Source: Ensifer sp. MPMI2T (lineage in GTDB: Bacteria > Pseudomonadota > Alphaproteobacteria > Rhizobiales > Rhizobiaceae). From it: DNA of 64,000 bases. The stretch is taken from assembly GCF_004827385.1 (NCBI RefSeq), contig NZ_SRXN01000005.1:186001-250000 (forward strand), written 5' to 3'. The notes beneath the pieces are model-generated. The model was given only the letters and a program-made list of their open reading frames with translations, was not told where the DNA came from and searched no databases. The position numbers and the translations under genes were made by a program. Positions 40,647-49,605 of this stretch are shown here, one piece after another; positions within the stretch are counted from its first letter, which is position 1, and the number at the start of each line of letters is the position of its first letter.

Positions 40647-41077
40647 AGACCTACTCCCAACCGATGGTCATAGACGGCCATCCCCGCAAACATTGTCGCC
40701 AGAAAGAGGATGGTCGCGGGAAGGCCGAGCGAGAGCAACGCGACCGCCGGCCCCGGGCAAAGGCCGACCATGCCCCACCCGACACCAAAGATCGCAGAGC
40801 CCAGGATTAGCCGACGATCGATCAATCGCGTCTCGGGAACGTGGAAACGCTCATCAAGGAGCGGCTTGCGCATCCAGCGCGCCAGGGACATGCCGATCGC
40901 CGAGACCGCGACAGCGCCTCCGAGCACAAAGGCGAGCGTCGGGTCCCAGTCGCGGGTGATGTCGAGGAAACCGCGCACGCGCGCGGGGTTCAACATCCCG
41001 GAAATCGCAAGGCCAAGGCCGAAAATGGCGCCGGATACGAAGGTGACGGCGACGCGAAAACCTGCGCTCTTGCTCAT
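40628..41077 (-). CDS. YeeE/YedE-family half-protein (DUF6691-like)
   Basis: A 149-residue membrane protein. It has SGAIFGLGLAISGMLNPARV near the N-terminus and WGMVGLCPGPAVALLSLG near the C-terminus, containing the conserved cysteine of the family. Together with the upstream 135-residue protein it makes up a split YeeE/YedE transporter, proposed to import thiosulfate or other reduced sulfur. Start and stop overlap both neighbours. Confidence 0.87.
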   Translation of the reverse strand: MSKSAGFRVAVTFVSGAIFGLGLAISGMLNPARVRGFLDITRDWDPTLAFVLGGAVAVSAIGMSLARWMRKPLLDERFHVPETRLIDRRLILGSAIFGVGWGMVGLCPGPAVALLSLGLPATILFLATMFAGMAVYDHRLGVGLWRRAS

Positions 41078-41481
41078 ACGAAGAACCCCATAAGATAGAC
41101 CGTCGCAACCGCCGCGATCATGAAGGTGGCGACGGCCGCCACGGAGCGCCGAGAAAGGCGGGCGAGTCCGACGACGCCGTGGCCGCTCGTGCAGCCCGAC
41201 CCCATGCGCGAACCATAGCCGACCAGAAAGCCGCCAATGACAACGACCGGCAAGGACGCCGTCAGCACCACCTCCGGCCATTCGCCGGAGAGCAGGCGAA
41301 AGAGGATCGGACCAACGACCAGACCGGCGACGAAAGCGGCACCGGTCGCGGTCTGCACACCTTGCAACAGTCGCCCAACGATGCCGCTGACACCGGCGAC
41401 CCGGCCATTCGCGAGCATCAGGATCGCGGCCGACAGTCCGATCAGCATGCCGCCGTAAAGTCCGCTGATGTAGGCCGCCAT
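41074..41481 (-). CDS. YeeE/YedE-family half-protein
   Basis: A 135-residue membrane protein with four or five hydrophobic segments and the family motif SRMGSGCTSGHGVVGLARL, where the cysteine is thought to take part in sulfur transfer. It is the partner of the next gene (four-base overlap) and overlaps the stop of the ArsR-type gene. The start MAAYISGLYGG is preferred over an upstream codon. Confidence 0.88.
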   Translation of the reverse strand: MAAYISGLYGGMLIGLSAAILMLANGRVAGVSGIVGRLLQGVQTATGAAFVAGLVVGPILFRLLSGEWPEVVLTASLPVVVIGGFLVGYGSRMGSGCTSGHGVVGLARLSRRSVAAVATFMIAAVATVYLMGFFV

Positions 41482-41810
41482 TACTTCGTTCCCTCGCGGC
41501 AAAAGATCTCGTAGAGCGCCATCACCAACCGCGCGGCCTTATCCTCTGCCAGTCGGTAGAAGATCTGCTTTGCATCGCGCCGCGTCGCGACGATGCCTGC
41601 CTCGCGCAATACCGTCAGTTGCTGCGACAGGGTTGGCTGATGTATGCCCAGCATCTCTTCCAGTTCGCCGACGGAATGCTCGCCCTCGACGAGCGTGCAG
41701 ACGATCATCAGCCGGTTCTGGTTCGCGAGCGTCTTAAGCAGCGCTGCGGCGTCGCCCGCTCGCGTGCTCATGTCGGGACGGACGTTTCGAAATTTCATTA
41801 CCGTTCCCAT
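41481..41810 (-). CDS. bigR: ArsR-family repressor, BigR/SqrR-like persulfide sensor
   Basis: A 109-residue winged-helix repressor. The recognition region is SVGELEEMLGIHQPTLSQQL, and two cysteines lie at about residues 38 (MIVCTLVEG) and 104 (EIFCREGTK). Known BigR and SqrR proteins use just such a pair: persulfides join them in a tri- or tetrasulfide bridge and release DNA. No metal-site ligands typical of ArsR or CadC are evident. It heads the sulfur operon and lies next to the sulfur dioxygenase gene upstream. The symbol is by family resemblance. Confidence 0.85.
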   Translation of the reverse strand: MGTVMKFRNVRPDMSTRAGDAAALLKTLANQNRLMIVCTLVEGEHSVGELEEMLGIHQPTLSQQLTVLREAGIVATRRDAKQIFYRLAEDKAARLVMALYEIFCREGTK

Positions 41811-41822
41811 GTTCGCCTCCTT

Positions 41823-42716
41823 TCAGCCCCACGCCGCTCCCTTGAGCGCGTTAAGCGGAAACTTCAGATAGCGCGCGCCGTTCGCTTCCGGCTCCGGCAG
41901 GCGACCGCCGCGAATGTTGACCTGCAGCGCATGAAGGATGAGCTTCGGCATCGGCAGCGTCCTGTCGCGCGCCTGACGCAGCTCAACGAATTGTTCCTCG
42001 GTCACGCCTGCGACGTGGTTGTTGCAACGCTTCTGCTCGCCGACCGTGCTTTCCCAGCGCGGCTCGCGGCCATTCGGCTGGTAGTCATGACCGCTAAAGA
42101 CCCTCGTTTCGTCCGGCAGGGCGAGGATCGCGCTGATGGAACGCCAGAGCTGACGGGCGTCCCCGCCGGGAAAATCCGCCCGCGCGGTGCCGCTGTCCGG
42201 CATGAAGATCGTATCGTGCACGAAAGCAGAATCGCCAACGACATAGGTTACGGACGCCAGTGTATGGCCAGGCGAATAAATAACGCCGCCCTCGATCGAG
42301 CCGACCGAAAAGCGCTCGCCGTCAACGAAAAGATGGTCCCATTGCGATCCGTCGGTCGCAAACTCCGGCCAATTGTAGATCTCTTTCCAGAGCTTCTGGA
42401 CGCGTACTATCTCTGCCCCGATGCCGGTCGACGCCCCCGTCCTTTCCTTCAGATAAGCGGCTGCCGAAAAGTGATCCGCGTGGGGATGGGTGTCGAGGAT
42501 CCATTCGACCGTCAGGTCGTTCTCGGCAATGTAGTCGAGGATACGATCGGCCTGCACGGTCGCTGTCGCTCCCGACTTCTCGTCGAAATCGAGGACCGGA
42601 TCGATGATCGCGCAGCGCTTCGTCTGCGGGTCCGAGACGACATATTGGACGCTCCCGGTGCGGGCCTCATAAAAGCCTTTGACATCTGGTCTTGCAGTCG
42701 CTGCTGCAGGCATCGT
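41823..42716 (-). CDS. Metallo-beta-lactamase-fold sulfur dioxygenase (ETHE1/Blh-like)
   Basis: A 297-residue enzyme. The metal-binding motif is THPHADHFSAAAYL near residue 76. Further ligands are IYSPGHTLAS, the Asp of FMPDSGTARADFPGG and the His in VFSGHDYQPNGR. The ARADFPGGDA segment and the single-iron ligand set are typical of persulfide dioxygenases that oxidise glutathione persulfide to sulfite. I place the start at MPAAATARPD, because GGAGG lies five bases upstream. It probably shares control with the downstream BigR operon. Confidence 0.88.
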   Translation of the reverse strand, partial: TMPAAATARPDVKGFYEARTGSVQYVVSDPQTKRCAIIDPVLDFDEKSGATATVQADRILDYIAENDLTVEWILDTHPHADHFSAAAYLKERTGASTGIGAEIVRVQKLWKEIYNWPEFATDGSQWDHLFVDGERFSVGSIEGGVIYSPGHTLASVTYVVGDSAFVHDTIFMPDSGTARADFPGGDARQLWRSISAILALPDETRVFSGHDYQPNGREPRWESTVGEQKRCNNHVAGVTEEQFVELRQARDRTLPMPKLILHALQVNIRGGRLPEPEANGARYLKFPLNALKGAAWG

Positions 42717-42735
42717 AGCCTCCATTTGAGTTATC

Positions 42736-42766
42736 ATTATACAATTACGTATATTATATATTGTTA
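42736..42766. promoter_or_regulatory. AT-rich operator/promoter candidate for the sulfur dioxygenase gene
   Basis: A 31-base stretch of nearly pure A/T with a central TACGTA and ATTATAC/GTATATTATAT arms. It stands out sharply from the surrounding high-GC DNA. BigR boxes are described as AT-rich imperfect palindromes, so it is a candidate target of the repressor at 41,481. Confidence 0.6.
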
Positions 42767-42994
42767 ACGTCAATAAGCGCGGTTCCAACTGCGGCGATTT
42801 GACCGCCGCGTTTCATGGAGTTCCGAGAAGCGAATTATCGCACAGGTTCTGCCAGACGTGCGATCTCTGTCACGCGGCAATTGAAGATGCCGCGCGAACC
42901 TTGGGCTGGGATCTCCGCACGGAAAAATTATGCTGAAATTCAGAATATTAAGGGGATGTCTTCACGGGACGCAAGAAGTGTCTGGCCGTCCAAT

Positions 42995-43816
42995 CTAGCC
43001 AAGAAGGCTGTAGAAGAAGCGGATGGAGATGAGCACCATGAAGATGCCAAATCCCGCCTCCAACTGTCGCCTGCCCATGGCGTGGGCGAGCTGGACGCCG
43101 AGCGGCGCGACAAGCAAGGTTATCGGGATGATCAGCGCGACGGCAATCCAGTTGATGAAACCGGTCGAAAGCGGCGGAAGGCCAAGCGCGCCCCACCCCG
43201 CCCAGACATAGCCGAACAGGCCCGGAATGGAGATCAGCACGCCAACGCCGGCCGAAGTGGCGACGGCTTGGTGGATTGGCCGGTTGTGCAGCGTCATGAA
43301 GGTGTTGTTGAGCACGCCGCCGCCGATCCCCATGAGACCGGAAAGAATGCCGATCCCGACGCCGACCAGCCATTTGATCGGGTTCTTCGGCAGGTCCGTG
43401 CAGATGTACCAGCTCGCACGGTTGAAGATCATCCGGAAGGCCAAGGCGAGCGCGATCACCGCGAAGATCAGACGCAACGTCTCGCTGCTTACATGGGCCG
43501 CGATCACAGAGGCGAGGATGGCGCCGAGCGGTACAGCCACGATCCAGTTGCGCAGCAGATCGATATCGACCACTCCGCGGCGGTAGTGCGAAAGGAACGA
43601 CCGGACCGAGGTCGGAACGATGATCGCGAGCGACGTGCCAACGGAAAGATGCATCCTGACCGCGTCATCGATGCCGAGCAGGCCGAAAACCTGATAGAAG
43701 ACCGGCACGAGGATCGCCCCGCCACCGATGCCGAAAAGGCCGGCGAGCACGCCGGCAACGACGCCGGCTGCCGCCAGCGCCAATGCAAACATCATCAATT
43801 CCGAGACAGGCGGCAT
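42995..43816 (-). CDS. TauE/SafE (TSUP) family permease
   Basis: A 273-residue inner-membrane protein, a second member of the family in this window. The paired signatures are GLFGIGGGAILVPVFYQVFG and LSGLMGIGGGVLNNTFMTL. It shares low identity with the copy at 39,873, with different loops and length. It points away from the sulfur operon genes by 278 bases and may serve the same pathway, but that is not shown. Substrate unknown. Confidence 0.9.
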   Translation of the reverse strand: MPPVSELMMFALALAAAGVVAGVLAGLFGIGGGAILVPVFYQVFGLLGIDDAVRMHLSVGTSLAIIVPTSVRSFLSHYRRGVVDIDLLRNWIVAVPLGAILASVIAAHVSSETLRLIFAVIALALAFRMIFNRASWYICTDLPKNPIKWLVGVGIGILSGLMGIGGGVLNNTFMTLHNRPIHQAVATSAGVGVLISIPGLFGYVWAGWGALGLPPLSTGFINWIAVALIIPITLLVAPLGVQLAHAMGRRQLEAGFGIFMVLISIRFFYSLLG

Positions 43817-43920
43817 GAAGAAGCTCGATTTTGCTGGAATCCGGGAAAGAAGAATCCGGATCAGGGCTGCTTGCCCACCACTGTCATGAAACGGTGATGC
43901 TTTTCAATCACTTTGACCTC

Positions 43921-44022
43921 TGCATGTTTCCTTAAATCCTAGTCGATTTAAGGATAAAAACATGCAGCAATTGAAAGTGTACAGCGTCCTTTGCGCGTCT
44001 GATAAGACGCGTGGCGCTGTAG
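43921..44022 (+). repeat. Family A palindromic repeat, copy 6
   Basis: TGCATGTTTCCTTAAATC pairs with TTTAAGGATAAAAACATGCA. A second hairpin follows, from ACAGCGTCCTTTGCGCGTC to GACGCGTGGCGCTGT. Confidence 0.8.
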
Positions 44023-44083
44023 CGCGGAGCGGGCTCGCTCCCGTGATTTGCACTCCGGAGCCTTCCCCTATTCTCCGGTGTTT

Positions 44084-44112
44084 GGCCGGCTTTCCCCGCC
44101 GGCCTCTTTTTT
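44084..44112 (+). terminator. Orphan Rho-independent terminator, plus strand
   Basis: GGCCGGC and GCCGGCC around TTTCCCC, then TCTTTTTTG. No protein gene precedes it on the plus strand. Confidence 0.8.
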
Positions 44113-44174
44113 GTCTGCCTTCCTCGCAATTCCAGGAAAAGTGTATAGCGGCCCCGTCCGGAATTGCGTAAAGG

Positions 44175-45446
44175 TCAGTCGCAATGGCGGTAGCCGGACT
44201 TGCGCGTCCTCAGGTCGAAGTGGAAGTGGTCCTTGTGGAACGGATCACTACCGGGGCCGAGCACGGTATTGAAATACTTGCAGCTGTCGGAGCGGACGGC
44301 CTTCAGCAGGCCGCGTTCGCGGAAAGCGAAGAAGCCTTTTCTGCGAACATCGATTTCCTTGCCGTTCTTCAGGACGAATTTGCCGACATCGATGGCATTG
44401 CCGCGAGCATGTTCGGACATCGGGTTGCCGCGGCGCGAGTTCATCGTGCGGCAGGAATAGCCGCCGAGCGGCTTGATCGTCTTGACGCCGGACCAGTAGC
44501 GGTAGCGCGATGACGGAGCGAGCTCGTATTTGACCCACTTCGCGAAGGCCTCGGTCACCTGGCAATTCAGCTTTACGGCGGGCTTGACGGCGATGCCGCC
44601 GGAAAGGCCACTAAGCTCGATCGGATAGTCGATGCCGCAGGACGGTCCGTTGCTTATGCGCGGAACATCGCGGAAGACGACTCCAAGCTTCTTCAGGCGC
44701 TGGCGGCAGGCGATTTCCGCACGAGGCATCTCGCCGGTAAATTCCGGCGCGGACATCGGATTGCGCACGCGCGGCAGGAAGGCAACCTGCTGCGGTTCCT
44801 GCGCGGGCTGAACAGTCCGTTGCCGCTCGATGTAGCGCGGCTTCTTCGCCTCCTCCGCCGAGATCTGCTCCGGCGTCAGCGGCGGCAGATCGGGGTCGTA
44901 GCCGAGGCCCGGCTCGGATGCGGGGACTGGACCCGCCTGTCCGCCGAGTCGATGCACGTTGTCCTCGCCGATGCCGGCAACCACCGGCTGACTGGCGTTG
45001 CCCTCGGCAATCTCGTTGCTCTGCTCTTCAGCGAGCCCGACGACCGGCTGGACCCCAAGCATGGCGTCCATATTGACCCCTTCGGGAGGTATCGTCATCG
45101 GAGCGGCACTTGCCATCTGCGTTTCGGCAGTCGGCATCGGCTCGCTGTCGATCATCGGTAGATCGCGCCCCGCCTGTGCGCCGGCATTGGCGGTGACGGC
45201 ATTTCCGCTGGAGGCCGCAACCGGCTCGCCTGAAGGATAAGCTGCCATCTCCTGCCGCGGTCGGGTGTCGGCCCGCACCGGTGCTATGGCGCTGACACGA
45301 GTGCCGCCGTCAACTCTCGCCGACGGTGCGAGCACGTCGGTCGTGCAGGCGACCAGGGAAACGGACAGCATTATCGCGGTCAACGGTCGATGGAGAAGAG
45401 AAACACACGCCATACTCACTGCCGCCTTCATCCACGACAAAACCAA
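44175..45446 (-). CDS. Extensin-like C-terminal domain lipoprotein
   Basis: A 423-residue exported protein. A lipobox (SLVACTT) follows a hydrophobic segment near residue 30, so it is probably a lipoprotein. A long Pro/Ala-rich disordered region (about 40-225) precedes the extensin-like domain. That domain has GGYSCRTMNSRRGNPMSEHA, HARGNAIDVGKFVL and HKDHFHFDLR, residues that resemble the zinc-binding site of D-Ala-D-Ala/LAS peptidases, suggesting a peptidoglycan role. Function is inferred. Confidence 0.85.
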   Translation of the reverse strand: MVLSWMKAAVSMACVSLLHRPLTAIMLSVSLVACTTDVLAPSARVDGGTRVSAIAPVRADTRPRQEMAAYPSGEPVAASSGNAVTANAGAQAGRDLPMIDSEPMPTAETQMASAAPMTIPPEGVNMDAMLGVQPVVGLAEEQSNEIAEGNASQPVVAGIGEDNVHRLGGQAGPVPASEPGLGYDPDLPPLTPEQISAEEAKKPRYIERQRTVQPAQEPQQVAFLPRVRNPMSAPEFTGEMPRAEIACRQRLKKLGVVFRDVPRISNGPSCGIDYPIELSGLSGGIAVKPAVKLNCQVTEAFAKWVKYELAPSSRYRYWSGVKTIKPLGGYSCRTMNSRRGNPMSEHARGNAIDVGKFVLKNGKEIDVRRKGFFAFRERGLLKAVRSDSCKYFNTVLGPGSDPFHKDHFHFDLRTRKSGYRHCD

Positions 45447-45618
45447 AGCCTTGTCGATGCGCCGCCGTCCCTGAAACCGTGGCTGCCGCCTGTGTCGTCA
45501 CGCGGGCGCACGGCCGAAAAAATCGGATCTCGGGTGGACTTTATGCAAACACAGTAAATGAAGCCTTTCCGGCAGAACCCCATATCCGGCGGTCAACCGC
45601 CGCGAGCCGATACGGAAA

Positions 45619-45645
45619 GGCCCGCGTCCATTCGAAACGCGGGCC
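45619..45645 (-). terminator. Hairpin after the Kazal gene
   Basis: GGCCCGCGT and ACGCGGGCC arms followed by TTTCC on the minus strand. The stem is nearly the same as that of the MCP terminator at 46,405. Confidence 0.65.
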
Positions 45646-45676
45646 TGAAATTCTGTGTCGAAGTTCTTGCCGGATG

Positions 45677-46225
45677 TCAGCGGCATTCGCCGCCGTGAAC
45701 AACGCTGAACCCGTCGGCACGTGCCTCACAGGCATTCGGGAAGGTGCGCATGCGCCCGGCGCGCAGACCGCAAACAGGAGCAAATTCCCGCGTGCAGACT
45801 TGCTGCGCTGGCGGACGGACGCTGCCGACGCGGCATTCACCCGGCGCGATTACCCTGAAACCTTCCGCACGTGCCGTGCAGGCATTCGGGAAGGTCTGCC
45901 TCCGTGCGCCGCGCTGGCCACAGACAGGCGCGAATTCACGCGTACAGGCCTGCTGCACCGGCGGGCGACTGGTGGAGCGGCACTCACCGCGGTGCACGAC
46001 CCGGAAGCCGTCGGCCCGCGCCAGGCAAGCATTCGAGAAAGTCCGCAGTCGGCTGCCACGCTCGCCACAAACCGGCGCGAACTCCATCGTGCACATTGGC
46101 GGACCTGGCGGACGGATAGGCCCGGGGCGAGGCTCATCGACGACGACCGTGCAGGCCGTTAGGAAGCCGATTGCCATGAGGATGACAGCCGACGGCCGCG
46201 AGATGAAAAGCTTGAGAAGCGACAC
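45677..46225 (-). CDS. Lipoprotein with three Kazal-type protease-inhibitor-like domains
   Basis: A 182-residue protein. An N-terminal hydrophobic segment ends in a lipobox (FLTACTVV), then a Pro-rich linker. Three near-identical Kazal-like units of about 40 residues follow, each built as CT.EFAPVCG...TF.NAC.A.A.GF.V...GEC with four or five cysteines. Kazal domains inhibit serine proteases; here the reactive-site residue is not identifiable. The three units are highly alike and probably arose by internal duplication. An anchored position suggests protection from an external or envelope protease (inference). Confidence 0.88.
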   Translation of the reverse strand: MSLLKLFISRPSAVILMAIGFLTACTVVVDEPRPGPIRPPGPPMCTMEFAPVCGERGSRLRTFSNACLARADGFRVVHRGECRSTSRPPVQQACTREFAPVCGQRGARRQTFPNACTARAEGFRVIAPGECRVGSVRPPAQQVCTREFAPVCGLRAGRMRTFPNACEARADGFSVVHGGECR

Positions 46226-46404
46226 AGCTTACTCCTCCAGATCTGCGCAATTCCGGACGGGAAACCGCTACGCACGTTTCCGGGAATTGCTTTACAGCGA
46301 CCAGCCTGCAGCGGCCACGCCATCTGACGCCGCCCGCGGCATTACGTCAAGTCCCGCGAGTCGCGTGTCTTCCCATACAACCATCGATAGGGTTTCGACC
46401 GCAT

Positions 46405-46434
46405 AAAAAAGCCCGCGTCCGTTTGAACGCGGGC
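46405..46434 (-). terminator. Rho-independent terminator of the MCP gene
   Basis: GCCCGCGT and ACGCGGGC arms with a TTTTTT tail on the minus strand, 29 bases past the MCP stop codon. Confidence 0.85.
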
Positions 46435-46462
46435 CAGTGTTTGCAGGAAGTCTTCTTCTCAG

Positions 46463-48274
46463 TCAGGCCGCCCTGCCATAGGCCGAACGACCATTTTCCT
46501 GCAGGCAGAACTTCTCAAGTAGCGCCTTCAAGTCGCGGCTCTCCTGTGCGAGCGTCTGGCTCGCGGCGGTCGTTTCTTCGACCATCGCGGCATTCTGCTG
46601 GGTCATCTGGTCCATGCTGTTGACGGCAGTGTTGACCTCCTGAAGGCCCGTCGCCTGTTCGCGGGCCGCCGTCGCGATCGAGGCCACCTGCTCGTTCACA
46701 CGATTGACCAGGGTTTCGATCTCCATCAGGGCGTCACCGGTGGAGCGCACCAGTTCGACACCGGCGCCGACTTCCTTGACCGAGGCGCCGATCAAATCCT
46801 TGATCTCCTTGGCGGCGCCGGCCGAGCGCTGGGCGAGCTCGCGCACTTCCTGGGCGACGACCGCGAATCCGCGTCCCGCCTCGCCTGCCCGCGCGGCCTC
46901 GACGCCGGCATTGAGCGCAAGCAAGTTGGTCTGGAAAGCAATTTCGTCGATGACGCCGATGATCTGGCTGATCCGGCTGGAGGACTCTTCGATCCGCCCC
47001 ATGGCGTCGATCGCGTTGCGAACGATGCCACCGGATTTCGCCGCGCTCGCCTTCGTCTCATTGACCATGTCACGCGCCTCGTGGGCACGGTCGGAGGCAT
47101 GGCGAACGGTCGAGGTGATCTCGTCGAGCGCGGCCGCGGTCTGTTCGAGGGCAGCCGCCTGTTGCTCGGTGCGGCGGGAAAGGTTGTTGGCCGCCTCGGA
47201 AATATCCCCGGCGCTGCCGTGGACGACCTCGGTCGACTGCGAGATGGCGCCGATGACATCGCGAAGGGCCGCCACTGCCGTATTGAAGTCCTGCCGCAAC
47301 TTGGCATATTCCGGAGCGATCTCATCGACTTCGGCTGTCAGGTCGCCGCTCGCCAGGCGCTCCAGCGCCGCGCCGATCGTGTCCATCGCGTCCGCCTGCG
47401 CCTCGGCGGTCGCACGCTGGCGCTCCTCATTGCCGCGCCGTTCGGCATTCAGCCTGTGCTGCTGCTCCTCCTCGCGCGAGCGCAATTCGAGTCGCTCCCT
47501 GACCGAGTCTCGAAGCACGACCAGCACCTTGGCCATCTGGCCGATCTCGTCGCCGCGATCGGTTTCCGGCACGTCGGAGGAAAGATCCTCGTCGGCGATA
47601 GCGCGCATTGAGACTTTCAGCTTCTCGACAGGCCGCACGACGCTGCGCACGATCGCCAGCGCCGCCATCAGGATCGCCAGCGCCGCTGCAGCGAGAATGC
47701 CGGCCATCTGCCAGGCGCGCTCACGGAACATCGCGGCGAGATCGTCGGCATAGACGCCCGTGCCGACCACCCAGCCCCAGGGCTCGAAGCCGGCGACATG
47801 AGAATATTTCAGCACCGGTTCGTCGGCCCCGGGCTTCGGCCAATAGTAGTCGACAAAGCCCTTGCCGTGCGCCTGCACCGTCTTGACGAATTCGATGAAG
47901 AGATGCTTACCGTTCGGGTCCTTGTTGGCGGTCAGGTCCGCGCCGTCGAGCTCCGGCTTGATCGGGTGCATGACCATGGTCGGGTGCATGTCATTGACCC
48001 AGAAATAGCCGCTGTCCTGATAGCGCATTGCCTTGACGGCTTCGAGCGCACGCTTCTGCGCCTCCTCGCGCGAAAGCGTTCCGGCCGCCTCCTGCTTGTA
48101 ATAGGCGCCGAACACGGTGATGGCGTTCTCGTTCATTGCCGCAAGCATCGCCTTGCGCTCGGCGACCAGCCGGTCCTGCGCCTGCACGAGACCAAATGTC
48201 AGCGCCGCCGCCATTGTCAGCAGCGCAAACCCAACCAGCGCGTAGAGACGCGCCGAAATCCGAAATTTTTTCAT
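46463..48274 (-). CDS. Methyl-accepting chemotaxis protein with single Cache sensor
   Basis: A 603-residue chemoreceptor. Two membrane segments (about 10-32 and 188-210) frame a periplasmic sCache_2 domain with [20 protein letters not shown] and [17 protein letters not shown] follows, then the methylation helices and the signalling tip [20 protein letters not shown]. sCache_2 receptors commonly bind small carboxylates. It resembles the S. meliloti receptor McpV in architecture, a resemblance from memory only. No CheR/CheB pentapeptide is seen at the C-terminus (ends YGRAA). Confidence 0.93.
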   Translation of the reverse strand: MKKFRISARLYALVGFALLTMAAALTFGLVQAQDRLVAERKAMLAAMNENAITVFGAYYKQEAAGTLSREEAQKRALEAVKAMRYQDSGYFWVNDMHPTMVMHPIKPELDGADLTANKDPNGKHLFIEFVKTVQAHGKGFVDYYWPKPGADEPVLKYSHVAGFEPWGWVVGTGVYADDLAAMFRERAWQMAGILAAAALAILMAALAIVRSVVRPVEKLKVSMRAIADEDLSSDVPETDRGDEIGQMAKVLVVLRDSVRERLELRSREEEQQHRLNAERRGNEERQRATAEAQADAMDTIGAALERLASGDLTAEVDEIAPEYAKLRQDFNTAVAALRDVIGAISQSTEVVHGSAGDISEAANNLSRRTEQQAAALEQTAAALDEITSTVRHASDRAHEARDMVNETKASAAKSGGIVRNAIDAMGRIEESSSRISQIIGVIDEIAFQTNLLALNAGVEAARAGEAGRGFAVVAQEVRELAQRSAGAAKEIKDLIGASVKEVGAGVELVRSTGDALMEIETLVNRVNEQVASIATAAREQATGLQEVNTAVNSMDQMTQQNAAMVEETTAASQTLAQESRDLKALLEKFCLQENGRSAYGRAA

Positions 48275-48487
48275 CCCCAGCCTCCACTTTGAGGCTGCAG
48301 GATAGGAGCAGCTCTTTGCAAAGACCCTAACAACGGATGACTAAATTTCGCAGTACTCAATTAACGATTTGAAAACTGCTGACGGCCTTGGCGAGCACTC
48401 TCACGCGAAACGGAATCGTAGGCAGGCGCTCTTTCCTTGCCGACCGACCATGCGGTAGATCTTGTTCGACAACAGGGAGACAGGCTG

Positions 48488-48874
48488 ATGACCGAAGCGA
48501 TGAAGCCGAACGGCGAGCTTACCTTGCGCACACTGGCCATGCCGGGCGACGCCAATGCCGCCGGTGATATCTTCGGTGGCTGGGTCATGGCCCAGATGGA
48601 CCTTTCCTGCGGCATTCGCGCCGCTGAGCGCGCGAGGGGCCGCGTGGTGACGGCTGCCGTCAAGGAAATGGCGTTCGCCCTGCCGGTGAAGATCGGCGAC
48701 ACGCTTTGCATCTATACCGATATCGTCAAGGTCGGGCGCACGTCGATGACATTGAAGGTGGAGGCCTGGGCACAGCGTTACCTCTCCCATGTCATGGAGA
48801 AGGTTACGGATGCCATCTTCGTAATGGTGGCGCTCGATTCAACCGGCAAGCCGACGCCGGTACCGGAAGAATAG
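48488..48874 (+). CDS. Acyl-CoA thioesterase (YciA-like hotdog)
   Basis: A 128-residue hotdog-fold protein. GDANAAGDIFGGWVMAQMD contains the catalytic-site Asp/Asn region of YciA-type thioesterases, followed by VKEMAFALPVKIGDTLCIYT. It should hydrolyse medium or long acyl-CoA esters. The start follows GGGAG and is chosen over upstream codons. Nine bases separate it from the next gene, so an operon with a membrane protein is likely. Confidence 0.9.
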   Translation: MTEAMKPNGELTLRTLAMPGDANAAGDIFGGWVMAQMDLSCGIRAAERARGRVVTAAVKEMAFALPVKIGDTLCIYTDIVKVGRTSMTLKVEAWAQRYLSHVMEKVTDAIFVMVALDSTGKPTPVPEE

Positions 48875-48882
48875 GCAGGCAA

Positions 48883-49473
48883 ATGGAAGCTCCCGCGCCA
48901 GATCCGGCGATCTTCTCCCATATCCGCATCGTCATGGGCATGATCATCAGCCTGAGCCTGGCGCGGCTCTTGAGCGGCGTGGCGCTTTTCGTCCAGCACC
49001 CCGGCAAGACCAAGGTCTACTGGATCCACCTTGGCTGGGTGCTGTTCATGTTCGTATTCCTGCTGCATTTCTGGTGGTGGGAATACTACCTGCATTCACT
49101 CGCGGTGATCGATTTCAGCGTCTACCTCTTCGTCATTCTCTACGCCTGCATCTATTTCTTCCTCTGCGTGCTGCTCTTTCCGACCTCTCTGGACGAATAT
49201 GCCGGCTACGAGGAGTATTTCCTGTCGCGGCGGGCGTGGTTCTTCGGCTTCCTCGCGGTCGCGTTTGCGGTCGACCTCCTCGACACGGCGCTCAAGGGGA
49301 AAGCCCATTTCGAAAGCTACGGCCTCGAATATCCGTTGCGCAACGCGGCCTATATCATCCTGTGCGTTGCCGCCGCCTGGACGCCGAACAGGCGTTTCCA
49401 CGCGGTCTTCCTCGTCGGTGGCCTGCTCTACCAACTGATCTGGATCTATCGCGCCTTCGACCTGCTTAGCTGA
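48883..49473 (+). CDS. Uncharacterised multi-pass membrane protein
   Basis: A 196-residue protein with six hydrophobic segments, rich in Trp, Phe and Tyr (for example FLLHFWWWEYYLHSL). No family is recognised. It starts nine bases after the thioesterase stop codon and is probably cotranscribed. Nothing in the sequence gives a function. Confidence 0.78.
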   Translation: MEAPAPDPAIFSHIRIVMGMIISLSLARLLSGVALFVQHPGKTKVYWIHLGWVLFMFVFLLHFWWWEYYLHSLAVIDFSVYLFVILYACIYFFLCVLLFPTSLDEYAGYEEYFLSRRAWFFGFLAVAFAVDLLDTALKGKAHFESYGLEYPLRNAAYIILCVAAAWTPNRRFHAVFLVGGLLYQLIWIYRAFDLLS

Positions 49474-49499
49474 TGGCGGACGGGCTGGGACAGGCGATT

Positions 49500-49605
49500 G
49501 CCCCTCACCCTAGCCCTCTCCCCGCGCGGGGGGAGAGGGGAATCTGGAGCGAGCCGCTTGTTCCTTCTGGGGAGAAGGTGCCGGCAGGCGGATGAGCGGC
49601 AAAGC
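49500..49605. repeat. Family C palindromic repeat, copy 2
   Basis: CCCCTCACCCTAGCCCTCTC through CCCGCGCGGGGGG, then GGAGAAGGTGCCGGCAGGCG and GATGAG. It overlaps the end of the intergenic gap beside the DUF486 gene. Confidence 0.8.

Larger units (their letters stand above)
43817..44174. other. 358-base intergenic region with repeat and plus-strand terminator
   Basis: Contains a family A repeat (43,921-44,022) and a strong plus-strand terminator (44,084-44,112), although no protein gene is transcribed on that strand here. This raises the possibility of a small RNA (see findings). Confidence 0.5.
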
